Part shown: piece after piece, positions 1 through 7,731 of the stretch | How the letters are laid out: each line of letters starts with the position of its first letter | How positions within the stretch are numbered: position 1 is the first letter of the stretch | Origin: Rhodobacteraceae bacterium HLUCCA09 | GTDB taxonomy: Bacteria > Pseudomonadota > Alphaproteobacteria > Rhodobacterales > Rhodobacteraceae | NCBI GenBank assembly: GCA_001314685.1 | Contig: LJNT01000176.1 | Coordinates: 1-46,420, forward strand | DNA: 46,420 nucleotides | Reading direction: 5' to 3' | Position numbers and translations under genes: made by a program | The notes under the pieces: model-generated | Databases searched by the model: none | What the model was told of the DNA's origin: nothing | Seen by the model: only the letters and a program-made list of their open reading frames with translations

Positions 1-702
1 GCCGATATTGATGCCGAGCAGGCCCACCGTCTCGCGGTCCGCCATGCCGGCGCGCACGACCATGCCGAAGGTGGTGAACTGCAGGAAGGCGAAGATCGCG
101 CCGATGATGACGAGGGCGAAGCAGAAATAGACCAGCCGCCAGTAGGGGTAGATGATGGTGAACGGGTCGAAGCCGAGCAGCACGCCGAAGTCGAACGAGC
201 CGGTGAAGGCGTCGGGCGCGGGCATCGAGATCGGGTTGGCGCCGTAGAAATACTTGACGATCTGCTGCAGCACGATGGCGAGGCCGAAGGTCACGAGGAT
301 CTGGTCGGCATGGGGGCGCTTGTAGAAATGCTTGATCAGCCCGCGTTCCATCACGAGGCCGATGATCCCCATCACCGGGATCGCGACCAGGATCGCCAGC
401 GGCACCGACCATTCGATCATGAAGCCGCCGATGGCGTCGCCGAACCAGGCCTCGACATAGGTCGTCTCGATGCGCATCGGATTGCCGAGGAAGTCGGTCC
501 GCGTCTCGTCGACGGTCTCGAACGAAAGGTTGAAAAGCGCGTTCAACGTCACCGCGCAGAAGGCGCCGAGCATGAAGAGCGCGCCGTGGGCGAAATTGAC
601 GACGCCGAGCGTGCCGAAGATCAGCGTCAGGCCGAGCGCGATCAGCGCATAGGCCGAGCCCTTGTCGAGCCCGTTCAGAATTTGCAGCAGTATAGCGTCC
701 AT
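1..702 (-). CDS. ABC transporter permease, LivH/UrtB type (3' end outside window)
   Basis: Inner-membrane permease of a branched-chain amino acid, urea or short-chain amide ABC importer (HAAT family). The 234 visible codons begin MDAILLQILNGLDKGSAYAL and continue with the LivH signature ALGLTLIFGTLGVVNFAHGA and several hydrophobic helices. The frame is still open at base 1, so the C-terminus is missing. The start ATG (700-702) follows a GAGGGTGGAG ribosome site. It lies downstream of, and on the same strand as, the substrate-binding protein gene, 125 bases away, so the two should be one operon; the ATPases and second permease would lie outside the window. Family assignment is strong; the substrate is not determined. 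Confidence 0.9.
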   Translation of the reverse strand, partial: MDAILLQILNGLDKGSAYALIALGLTLIFGTLGVVNFAHGALFMLGAFCAVTLNALFNLSFETVDETRTDFLGNPMRIETTYVEAWFGDAIGGFMIEWSVPLAILVAIPVMGIIGLVMERGLIKHFYKRPHADQILVTFGLAIVLQQIVKYFYGANPISMPAPDAFTGSFDFGVLLGFDPFTIIYPYWRLVYFCFALVIIGAIFAFLQFTTFGMVVRAGMADRETVGLLGINIG

Positions 703-772
703 CGACTCCACCCTCGCGATTGTGGTGTGCCGTCCCCGGTCCGGCCGGGCGGCGGGGCCTGATGCATGTGTC

Positions 773-801
773 GGGCGGCCACCGGCGCGTGGCGGCCGCC
801 C
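773..801 (-). other. GC-rich hairpin between binding-protein and permease genes
   Basis: Perfect 8-bp inverted repeat GGGCGGCC / GGCCGCCC with a 13-base spacer, in the 125-base gap downstream of the solute-binding protein gene and upstream of the LivH start. No T-run follows, so a full intrinsic terminator is not supported. A hairpin at this place typically protects or partly terminates the transcript so that the binding protein is made in excess; that role is inference. Confidence 0.45.
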
Positions 802-827
802 TCCATCCGGTCAGGGTCGGATGGGCA

Positions 828-2204
828 TCACGCGCCCGGGTTGCACTCGCCGAGTTCGCCACCCGCGAATTGCGGGTGGTCGTGCGGGTAGGTCACCTGC
901 TCGACCGGGGTCATCTCGACGATCTCCACGAGGTCGAACTCGTCCTCCGGGTTCTCCTTGCCGCGCACGACCACCACGTCCTTGAAGCACTGGTGATCGT
1001 CGCCACGGTAGAGCGTCGGGCCGTTGCCGAGGCCGTCGAACTCGAAGTCCTTGAGCGCCTCGACCACGGCGCAGGGGTTGAACGACCCCGCGCGCTCGAC
1101 CGCGTCGGCATAGAGCAGCGCCTGCACGTAGCCGGTATGCGCCGCCTGGCTCGGCGGGAAGCCGTACTTGGTGCCGAAGGACTGCACGAAGGCGTTGGTG
1201 CCGACGTAGCGGTCGCCCATCACGTTCTCGAGCTTCCAGTCCCAGTTCTGCGAGCCGATGATGCCGGCGATGTTCTCGCCCGCGCCGCGCGCCATGAGCT
1301 CGGAGTAGAGCGGCACGACGATCTGGAAGTCGCGGCCGTTCGCCTGGGCCTCGCGCAGGCCGAACTGCACCGCGTTGGTGAGCGAGTTCACCATGTCGCC
1401 GCCGTAATGCACCAGCACCAGCGTGTCGGCGCCCGACTGCAGGACCGGCGTGATGTAGGCCGAGAAGTCGCCCGCGCCGAGCGGCGTCAGCACCTTGTTG
1501 ACCGTCTCCCAGCCGACCGCCTCGGTGGCTTCCGAGATCGCCTGCTCGGTGGTGTAGCCCCAGTTGTAGTCGGCGGTCAGGTAATAGGCCTTGCGGTCGG
1601 TGCCGTAGGCGTTGGCCAGCACCGGCGCGAGCGCCGCGCCCGACATGTAGGAGTTGAAGAAGTGGCGGAAGCCGTTGGCGCGGCGGTCCTTGCCGGTGGT
1701 GTCGTTGGCATGGGTCAGGCCCGCCATGAAGATCACGCCGGCCTCCTGGCAGAGCGCCTGCACCGCCACGGCCGGTCCGGAGGACGAGCCGCCGGTGATC
1801 ATGATGGCGCCGTCCTTCTCGATCATCGAGCGGGCCGAGGCGCGGGCGGCGTCGGTGTTGGTCTGGGTGTCGCCGGTGACGTATTCGACGCGCTTGCCGA
1901 GAATGCCGTTGCCCGTCAGCACGGTGGGCGAGCCGTCGGCGTACTTGAACGTCTCCATCATGCCGTTGTCGGCGCCGGTGCCGTTGAGGTGCTCGACGGC
2001 CAGTTCGTAGGCGCGCAGCTGGTCGGCACCCTCGTCGGCGTAGGCGCCCGACTGCGGCACGTTGAAGCCCAGCGTCACGGTGTCGCCGGTCGGCTCGTTG
2101 GTGAAGGCGCGGGCCTGGCTGGTGAAGATCGTCGGCAGCGCCAAAGCACCGCCAGCTACGGCGCCGGTCTTGAGAACGCCGCGCCGGGTGAAGCGATTGG
2201 ACAT
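828..2204 (-). CDS. ABC transporter substrate-binding protein (Tat-exported, LivK/UrtA-like)
   Basis: Periplasmic receptor of the adjacent ABC importer, 458 aa. The N-terminus MSNRFTRRGVLKTGAVAGGA is a twin-arginine-type signal (RR followed by a hydrophobic stretch and an A-R-A cleavage region near residues 30-33), so the protein is probably exported folded. The body is a type I periplasmic-binding fold (Periplasmic_binding_6 family), with typical segments NVPQSGAYADEGADQ and TGGSSSGPAVAVQAL. The ATG at 2202-2204 was chosen over an in-frame ATG 228 bases upstream because GGGAGG sits at the right distance and the Tat signal begins here. Substrate could be branched-chain amino acids, urea or amides. 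It is divergent from the ScfR regulator gene, which may control it. Confidence 0.88.
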   Translation of the reverse strand: MSNRFTRRGVLKTGAVAGGALALPTIFTSQARAFTNEPTGDTVTLGFNVPQSGAYADEGADQLRAYELAVEHLNGTGADNGMMETFKYADGSPTVLTGNGILGKRVEYVTGDTQTNTDAARASARSMIEKDGAIMITGGSSSGPAVAVQALCQEAGVIFMAGLTHANDTTGKDRRANGFRHFFNSYMSGAALAPVLANAYGTDRKAYYLTADYNWGYTTEQAISEATEAVGWETVNKVLTPLGAGDFSAYITPVLQSGADTLVLVHYGGDMVNSLTNAVQFGLREAQANGRDFQIVVPLYSELMARGAGENIAGIIGSQNWDWKLENVMGDRYVGTNAFVQSFGTKYGFPPSQAAHTGYVQALLYADAVERAGSFNPCAVVEALKDFEFDGLGNGPTLYRGDDHQCFKDVVVVRGKENPEDEFDLVEIVEMTPVEQVTYPHDHPQFAGGELGECNPGA

Positions 2205-2323
2205 GGTCAACCTCCCTGAATGATGGATGCGACAGCAAGCACCCTGCGCCCTGCAAGGACGCGGCGTCAGGATCGCCGGAGTGGGATAACGGCGCAACAA
2301 CTCCTTTCGCAGGCGTAATTTTT

Positions 2324-2362
2324 TTGTAAATGAATACACAGATCGCTGATACATGTTGTAAA
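2324..2362. promoter_or_regulatory. Divergent promoter region with two TTGTAAA direct repeats
   Basis: The 208-base gap between the divergent binding-protein and ScfR genes is the only AT-rich stretch nearby. TTGTAAA occurs at 2324-2330 and 2356-2362, 32 bases apart (about three helical turns), on the same face of the DNA. RamB/ScfR-type regulators are known to recognise TTGCAAA-like sites, so this is a reasonable autoregulatory operator. That assignment is inference from motif and position. Confidence 0.4.
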
Positions 2363-2412
2363 AGACTTTTTGCCGCACCGCGGAGACCGTTTGAACTGAC
2401 GCAAGGAATCGC

Positions 2413-3750
2413 ATGGCCCGCCCCTCGCTCACAGGCTCCCGGATCAGGGAACGTCGGCTGGTGCTCGGCCGCCGGCAGGCCGATCTGGCGCGCGCCGTCG
2501 GGATTTCGCCCTCCTATCTGAACCTCATCGAGCACAACCGGCGCAGAATCGGCGGCAAGCTAGTGCGCGCCATCGCGCAGGAGCTGAAGGTCGACGTCAC
2601 GCAGCTGACCGAGGGCGCCGAGGCGGCGCTGGTCAACACCCTGCGCGAGGCCGCCGCCGATCATCGCGCGGGCTCGGAGGATCTTCCACGGCTCGAGGAG
2701 TTCGTCGGCCGTTTTCCCGGCATCGCGCAGCTTCTGGCCGACACGCGCCGCCGCGCGCTCTCTCTCGAGCGCACCGTCGAGGTGCTGTCCGACCGCATGA
2801 CGCACGACCCGTTCCTGTCAGCCTCGCTGCACGAGATCCTGTCGACGATCACCGCCATTCGCTCCACTGCGGGCATCCTGGTCGAGACCGATGATCTCGA
2901 CCCCGAGTGGCGCGACCGCTTTCACCGCAACATCGCCGAGGAGAGCCGCCGCCTGGCCGAGAGCGCCGAGGGCCTGGTGAGCTACCTCGACGCGGCCGCC
3001 AGCGCCGAGTTCGCCGGCCAGACCCCGCAGGAAGAGCTCGACCTCTGGCTGTCGGAGCGCGGCTACCACGCCCCCGAGATGGAACGCGCCCTGCCGCCCG
3101 ACCCCGAAGACCTGGTCGCCCGCGCAGACGGGCTGCGGAGTCGCGCGGCGCGCGAGATGGCGGTGGGCTGGCTGCGCCGCACCCGGCAGGACGCCGAGCA
3201 CATGCCGCTCGCCCGCATGCGGGAGGCGGTGGCTGAGCACGGGGTCGATCCCGCCGCGCTCTCGGCGCGGTTCGGGGTCGATCTCCCTGCCGTATTCCGC
3301 CGCCTCGCCGCCCTGCCGGAAGACGCCCTCGGCGGCATTGTGGGGCTGGTGGCCTGCGACGGCTCGGGCACCCTGACGTTCCGCAAGCCGGTCGCCGGGT
3401 TCGCCCTGCCGCGCTATTCCGCCGCCTGTCCGCTCTGGCCGCTCTACGAGGCACTGTCGCGGCCCATGGCGCCCGTGCGCCATGTGGTCGAGGTGGCCGG
3501 CCGCGCGCCGGGCCTGTTCGTCGCCTACGCGCTCTGCCGGCCCTCGCAGCCCGCGGGCTTCGGCGGCCCGCAGGTGCTGGAGGCGCTGATGCTGGTCGTG
3601 CCGCTCGACCTGGCCGACACGCACCCTGCGACGGCCGTGCCCGAGGCCCTGCGCACCGCGCCGCTTGCCGTCGGCACCTCGTGTCGGATCTGCCCGCGCC
3701 ATGGCTGCGCCGCCCGCCGCGAGCCCTCGATCATGGCCGAACTCGGCTGA
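2413..3750 (+). CDS. XRE-family short-chain fatty acid regulator (ScfR/RamB type)
   Basis: Cytoplasmic DNA-binding regulator of 445 aa. A helix-turn-helix domain occupies about residues 5-60 (SRIRERRLVLGRRQADLARA, then SPSYLNLIEHNRR). The C-terminal half matches the ScfR (DUF2083) ligand-sensing domain and ends with the characteristic cysteine cluster GTSCRICPRHGCAARREPS. Residues about 135-190 (SLHEILSTITAIRSTAGILV) look like a degenerate histidine-kinase dimerisation segment without a kinase domain. The ATG follows AAGGA at about 8 bases. ScfR/RamB relatives control acetate, propionate and glyoxylate-cycle genes through acyl-CoA sensing. It is divergent from the ABC receptor gene and upstream of the receiver and kinase genes. 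Family is confident; targets here are not shown. Confidence 0.88.
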   Translation: MARPSLTGSRIRERRLVLGRRQADLARAVGISPSYLNLIEHNRRRIGGKLVRAIAQELKVDVTQLTEGAEAALVNTLREAAADHRAGSEDLPRLEEFVGRFPGIAQLLADTRRRALSLERTVEVLSDRMTHDPFLSASLHEILSTITAIRSTAGILVETDDLDPEWRDRFHRNIAEESRRLAESAEGLVSYLDAAASAEFAGQTPQEELDLWLSERGYHAPEMERALPPDPEDLVARADGLRSRAAREMAVGWLRRTRQDAEHMPLARMREAVAEHGVDPAALSARFGVDLPAVFRRLAALPEDALGGIVGLVACDGSGTLTFRKPVAGFALPRYSAACPLWPLYEALSRPMAPVRHVVEVAGRAPGLFVAYALCRPSQPAGFGGPQVLEALMLVVPLDLADTHPATAVPEALRTAPLAVGTSCRICPRHGCAARREPSIMAELG

Positions 3751-3780
3751 GCCGGTGACGGCGGCTGACGCGACGCCGCT

Positions 3781-3809
3781 TTGACACGCTCCCGCACATG
3801 CGCGATGCT
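3781..3809 (+). promoter_or_regulatory. Putative sigma70-type promoter for the receiver/kinase operon
   Basis: TTGACA at 3781-3786, 17-base spacer, GATGCT at 3804-3809, in the 118-base gap between ScfR and the receiver gene. The -35 is perfect and the -10 is weak. Position 60 bases upstream of the receiver start is suitable. Confidence 0.45.
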
Positions 3810-3868
3810 CTTTTGCGTGGGCCCGACCGGACGAGAGATCCGGGTGGCCCGCGGGAGGAGACGGCCGA

Positions 3869-4336
3869 ATGATCAAGCGCATCCTTCTGGTGGAGGACGA
3901 GCCGAATATCATCGAGGCGATCCGCTTCATCCTGTCGCGCGACGGCTGGCACGTGGCCACCCATTCCGACGGGACGACGGCGCTCGAGGCGATCGGGCGG
4001 ACAGAGCCCGACGTGCTGGTGCTCGACGTGATGCTGCCCGGGCGATCGGGCTTCGACATCCTGCGCGACCTGCGGGCCGACCCGGCCACGAGCGATCTGC
4101 CGGTGCTCATGCTGACGGCCAAGGGGCAGGGGCGCGACCGCGAGCAGGCCGAGCGCTACGGCGTCACCCGCTTCATGACCAAGCCGTTCGCCAACTCCGA
4201 GGTGCTCGCCGCCGTCAACGCCATGCACGCGAGGCCCGGCCAGGACGCGGCGACGGAGGAGGGCAGCGGCGCCGCGGCGGATGGGCGCGACGACGGGCAG
4301 GCCGCCCTGCGCTCTCCGGTCGGGCGCGAAGGCTGA
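3869..4336 (+). CDS. Stand-alone response regulator (CheY-like receiver)
   Basis: Single receiver domain, 155 aa, with no DNA-binding output domain. The acidic pocket E9-D10, phospho-acceptor D53 (VLVLDVMLPG), T83 (MLTAK) and K105 (FMTKPF) are all present, so it should be phosphorylatable. Residues after about 118 are an Ala/Gly/Asp-rich tail without a recognisable fold. The ATG follows GGGAGGAGA. It stands just upstream of a small membrane protein and an SSS-type sensor kinase and is the obvious partner of that kinase. It would have to act by protein contact or phosphotransfer, since CrbR/CbrB-type partners of similar kinases carry an output domain and this one does not. Confidence 0.92.
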   Translation: MIKRILLVEDEPNIIEAIRFILSRDGWHVATHSDGTTALEAIGRTEPDVLVLDVMLPGRSGFDILRDLRADPATSDLPVLMLTAKGQGRDREQAERYGVTRFMTKPFANSEVLAAVNAMHARPGQDAATEEGSGAAADGRDDGQAALRSPVGREG

Positions 4337-4346
4337 GGGCAGGGCC

Positions 4347-4853
4347 ATGGCCGCGCCGCCGCCCGACGAGACCACAGGCGCGCAAGCGGGGCAGGGGCCG
4401 CACGCGGGCGAGGCGGACGCGGGCGAGGCGGACGCGGCCGCCGGCCCGCGCATGAGCGAAGCGCCCCGGCCCGGCCCGACCCGCGGCCAGGGCCAGGGTG
4501 AGGGCCAGGGCCTCGACCCGATCGGGGCCGTCCGTGGTCGGGCGCCGCTCTTTCTCCACCGCGAGACATACCGCCACCGCCGGGTGATGGATGCCGCGCG
4601 CCTGCTGCCGTTCTTCGGAACGGCGCTCCTGCTGCTGCCGCTGCTCTGGGCCGAGGACCACAAGACCGCCTCCGGCGCGGTCTACCTGTTCCTCGCCTGG
4701 TTCGGCCTGATCGTGGCGGCCGGCCTCCTCGCCCGGCGGCTCGCCGCCCCGCTGCGCGCCCTCGACCACGCGCGGGCCGACCCGGCCGTGAGCGGGGCGG
4801 AGGGCGGAGGGGCCGGCCCCAGGCATGCCCCGGCGCGAGACCGCGCGCCGTGA
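4347..4853 (+). CDS. Small membrane protein between receiver and kinase genes
   Basis: 168 aa. The first 60 or so residues are a disordered Gly/Ala/Pro-rich segment with duplicated units (GEADAGEADA and GQGQGEGQG, visible as short DNA tandem repeats). Two transmembrane helices follow at about residues 80-100 (LLPFFGTALLLLPLLW) and 110-128 (AVYLFLAWFGLIVAAGLLA). The chosen ATG avoids a 56-base overlap with the receiver gene implied by an upstream ATG at 4281. The stop overlaps the GTG start of the kinase gene (GTGA), so the two are translationally coupled. I do not recognise a named family; a kinase-accessory role is suggested only by the coupling. Confidence 0.75.
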   Translation: MAAPPPDETTGAQAGQGPHAGEADAGEADAAAGPRMSEAPRPGPTRGQGQGEGQGLDPIGAVRGRAPLFLHRETYRHRRVMDAARLLPFFGTALLLLPLLWAEDHKTASGAVYLFLAWFGLIVAAGLLARRLAAPLRALDHARADPAVSGAEGGGAGPRHAPARDRAP

Positions 4854-7579
4854 CCCTCAACCTGCTCGTCGTCCTGTCGCTGATCTACGTGGCGTTCCTG
4901 TTCGTCGTCGCCGCCGCGGCCGAGCGCGGGGCGCGCGGGGGGAAGGCGGGCTGGCTGTCCTCGCCGCTCGTCTACACGCTGTCGCTGTCGGTCTACTGCA
5001 CGGCGTGGACCTTCTACGGCGCGGTCGGCTACGCGGCGCGCTCGGGGCTGGAATTCGTCACGATCTATCTCGGCCCCACGCTCGTCTTCACCGGCTGGTG
5101 GCTGCTGCTGCGCAAGCTCGTGCGCGTGGGCCGCGCCCAGCGGATCACCTCGATCGCCGACCTCATCTCGTCGCGCTACGGCAAGTCGACGCTGCTCGGC
5201 GGCATGGTCACGGTGCTGATGCTGGTCGGCACGACGCCCTACATCGCGCTCCAGCTGCAATCGGTCACCCAGTCGTTCGGGGTGTTCTCGGAAGACGGGC
5301 TGCCGGGCGAGGGATCGGCCGCCTCCGGGCTCTGGGTGGCGGCCGGGCTCGCCGTCTTCACCATCCTCTTCGGCACCCGCAACCTCGACGCCAACGAGCG
5401 CCACCACGGCGTCGTCATGGCCATCGCCGTCGAGGCCGTCGTCAAGCTGATCGCGCTGCTCGCCGTGGGCATCTTCGTCGTCTGGGGCCTCGGCTCGGGC
5501 CCCGCCGACATGCTGGCGCGGATCGACGCCTCTTCCATCTCGACCTGGGGGGTCGACCCCGCGCGCTGGGCCGGCCTGGTCTTCTGCTCGGCGGCGGCGG
5601 TAATCTGCCTGCCGCGCATGTTCCAGGTGCTGGTGGTCGAGAACGCCGACGAGGCGCATCTGGCGACCGCCGCCTGGGCCTTTCCGCTCTACCTGTTCGC
5701 CATGTCGCTCTTCGTCATTCCCATCGCCGTGGTGGGACTCGAGCGGATGCCCGAGGGCGCCAACCCGGACATGTTCGTGCTGACCCTGCCGCTCGCCGAG
5801 GGGCGCGAGGGGCTGGCGCTGCTCGCCTTTCTCGGCGGCTTCTCGTCGGCCACGTCGATGGTGATCGTCGCCTCCATCGCTCTGGCCACCATGGTGTCGA
5901 ACCACATCGTGATGCCGCTCTACCTCGCCCGCCAGGAGGGCGCGGTGGTCTCGGGCGACGTCCGCCGCGTGGTGCTGCGCGCCCGCCGCTTCGCCATCGC
6001 CGGCGTGCTGTTCCTCGGCTATCTCTACTTCCGCCTGTCGGGCGGCTCGGCGGCGCTGGCCGCGATCGGAATCATCGCCTTCGTCGGCACGGCGCAGGTT
6101 CTGCCGGCCACGATCGGCGGGCTGTTCTGGCGCGGCGGCACGCGGGCGGGCGCGGCGGCGGGCCTCGCGGTGGGCTTCGCGATCTGGCTCTATGCGCTGT
6201 TCCTGCCGAGCTTCGGGCCCGCCGGCCCCCTGCCGCTCTCGGTGCTCGAGCACGGGCCGTTCGGCCTCTGGTGGCTGCGGCCGCAGGCGCTGTTCGGCAT
6301 CGAGGGGATGGACCCGGTGGTGCATGCCACCTTCTGGTCGATGCTGCTCAACACCGGCGCCTACTGCCTCGTCTCGATCCTGACCTTTCCCACGCCGCTT
6401 GAGCGTCTGCAGGGCGCGCAGGTCGTCAACGTCTTCGAGCACACGCTGGGCGAGCGCGGCTGGGCGCGGGGCAACGCGCCGGCGGAGGATCTGCTGATGA
6501 TGGCGCAGCGCATTCTCGGCGCCGAACAGGCGCAGGAGCTGTTTCACACCGCCGCCGCCGAGCAGGGCAAGGCCGGCTACCTGCCCGACGCCACGCCCGC
6601 CTTCCTCGCCCGGCTGGAGCGCGAGCTCGCCGGCTCGGTCGGCTCGGCCACGGCGCACGCCATGGTGGCGCAGATCGCCGGCGGCTCCAACGTGCTGGTG
6701 GAAGACCTGATGCGCGTCGCCGACGAGGCGCAGCAGATCCTCGAATACTCCTCGCAGCTCGAGGCCAAGTCGGCCGAGCTCGCCCGCACCGCCCGCCAGC
6801 TCCAGGCGGCCAACGCCAAGCTGACCGAGCTGTCGCACCAGAAGGATGCGTTCCTCAGCCAGATCAGCCACGAATTGCGCACGCCCATGACCTCGATCCG
6901 CGCCTTCTCGGAGATCCTGCGGGAAGGGGGCGTGGACGAGGCCGACCAGGTGCGTTTCGCCGGCGTCATCCATGACGAGGCGCTTCGTCTCACGCGCCTG
7001 CTCGACGACCTTCTCGACCTCTCTGCGCTGGAGAACGCGAGCGTGCGCCTCAACCTCTCCACCGTCGCCGTCACCGAGCTTCTCGACCGGGCAGAGGCGG
7101 CCTCGGGCGTGCTCGAGGGCAAGGGCGGGCTGGTCGTGCACCGCGACCGGCTGGCCGAGGCGGGGCTGATGCTGCGGACGGATGCCGACCGGCTGGTGCA
7201 GGTCTTCGTCAACCTGATGGGCAACGCGCGCAAGTATTGCGACGCGCCGCGTCCGGAGCTGACGGTCCGGGCCGCGCGCACGAAGCGCGGCGTGCAGGTC
7301 GACTTCGTCGACAACGGGTCCGGCATCCCCGAAAAGAGCCGCGAGATCATCTTCGAGAAGTTCTCCCGCCTCTCCGATACCTCGGCCGCCGGTGGCACCG
7401 GCCTCGGCCTCGCCATCTGTCGCGAGATCATGGCGCGGCTCGGCGGCGACATCGCCTACCTGCCGGGTCAGGGCGGTGCAGGCTTCCGCCTGCGCCTGCC
7501 GCTCGCCGCGCCCGAGGGCCAGTCGACCCCGCAGCAGGCCGCGCGCCGGGCAGAGGCCCGGCACGCCGCGGCGGAATGA
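4850..7579 (+). CDS. SSS-type transporter/sensor histidine kinase (CbrA/CrbS-like)
   Basis: Membrane sensor of 909 aa fusing a sodium:solute symporter (SLC5) module to a histidine kinase. About residues 1-520 form the many-helix symporter part (VYTLSLSVYCTAWTFYGAVG, SIADLISSRYGKS). A cytoplasmic linker and coiled coil follow (about 630-670, ending TARQLQAANAKLTELSHQKD), then HisKA with H674 (SHELRTP), N-box N792 (NLMGNARKY), DNGSGIPE and GGTGLGLAICREIM. All kinase motifs are intact. Relatives (CrbS, CbrA) regulate acetate or amino-acid use. The GTG start overlaps the preceding stop. A STAC-like linker is possible. The receiver at 3869 is its likely partner and the divergent ScfR gene supports a short-chain-acid theme. 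Confidence 0.9.
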   Translation: MTLNLLVVLSLIYVAFLFVVAAAAERGARGGKAGWLSSPLVYTLSLSVYCTAWTFYGAVGYAARSGLEFVTIYLGPTLVFTGWWLLLRKLVRVGRAQRITSIADLISSRYGKSTLLGGMVTVLMLVGTTPYIALQLQSVTQSFGVFSEDGLPGEGSAASGLWVAAGLAVFTILFGTRNLDANERHHGVVMAIAVEAVVKLIALLAVGIFVVWGLGSGPADMLARIDASSISTWGVDPARWAGLVFCSAAAVICLPRMFQVLVVENADEAHLATAAWAFPLYLFAMSLFVIPIAVVGLERMPEGANPDMFVLTLPLAEGREGLALLAFLGGFSSATSMVIVASIALATMVSNHIVMPLYLARQEGAVVSGDVRRVVLRARRFAIAGVLFLGYLYFRLSGGSAALAAIGIIAFVGTAQVLPATIGGLFWRGGTRAGAAAGLAVGFAIWLYALFLPSFGPAGPLPLSVLEHGPFGLWWLRPQALFGIEGMDPVVHATFWSMLLNTGAYCLVSILTFPTPLERLQGAQVVNVFEHTLGERGWARGNAPAEDLLMMAQRILGAEQAQELFHTAAAEQGKAGYLPDATPAFLARLERELAGSVGSATAHAMVAQIAGGSNVLVEDLMRVADEAQQILEYSSQLEAKSAELARTARQLQAANAKLTELSHQKDAFLSQISHELRTPMTSIRAFSEILREGGVDEADQVRFAGVIHDEALRLTRLLDDLLDLSALENASVRLNLSTVAVTELLDRAEAASGVLEGKGGLVVHRDRLAEAGLMLRTDADRLVQVFVNLMGNARKYCDAPRPELTVRAARTKRGVQVDFVDNGSGIPEKSREIIFEKFSRLSDTSAAGGTGLGLAICREIMARLGGDIAYLPGQGGAGFRLRLPLAAPEGQSTPQQAARRAEARHAAAE

Positions 7580-7731
7580 GCCGCCCGGGCTGACGTGGCG
7601 CGAGCGAAGCTGTGTTAACCATTTCCGAAGAGGTGGCGGGGCAAGGTGGGCACAGGGCAGGGCGCGGCCGCGCCACTGCCAGGGCCGGCCGCAGGGCCGG
7701 GCGCCGGGACGGGGCAGGGCACGCGAGCGGC

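Noticed and set aside
4682-7564. 960-codon minus-strand frame opposite the sensor kinase
   Set aside because: Antisense to an intact kinase; no recognisable domain.
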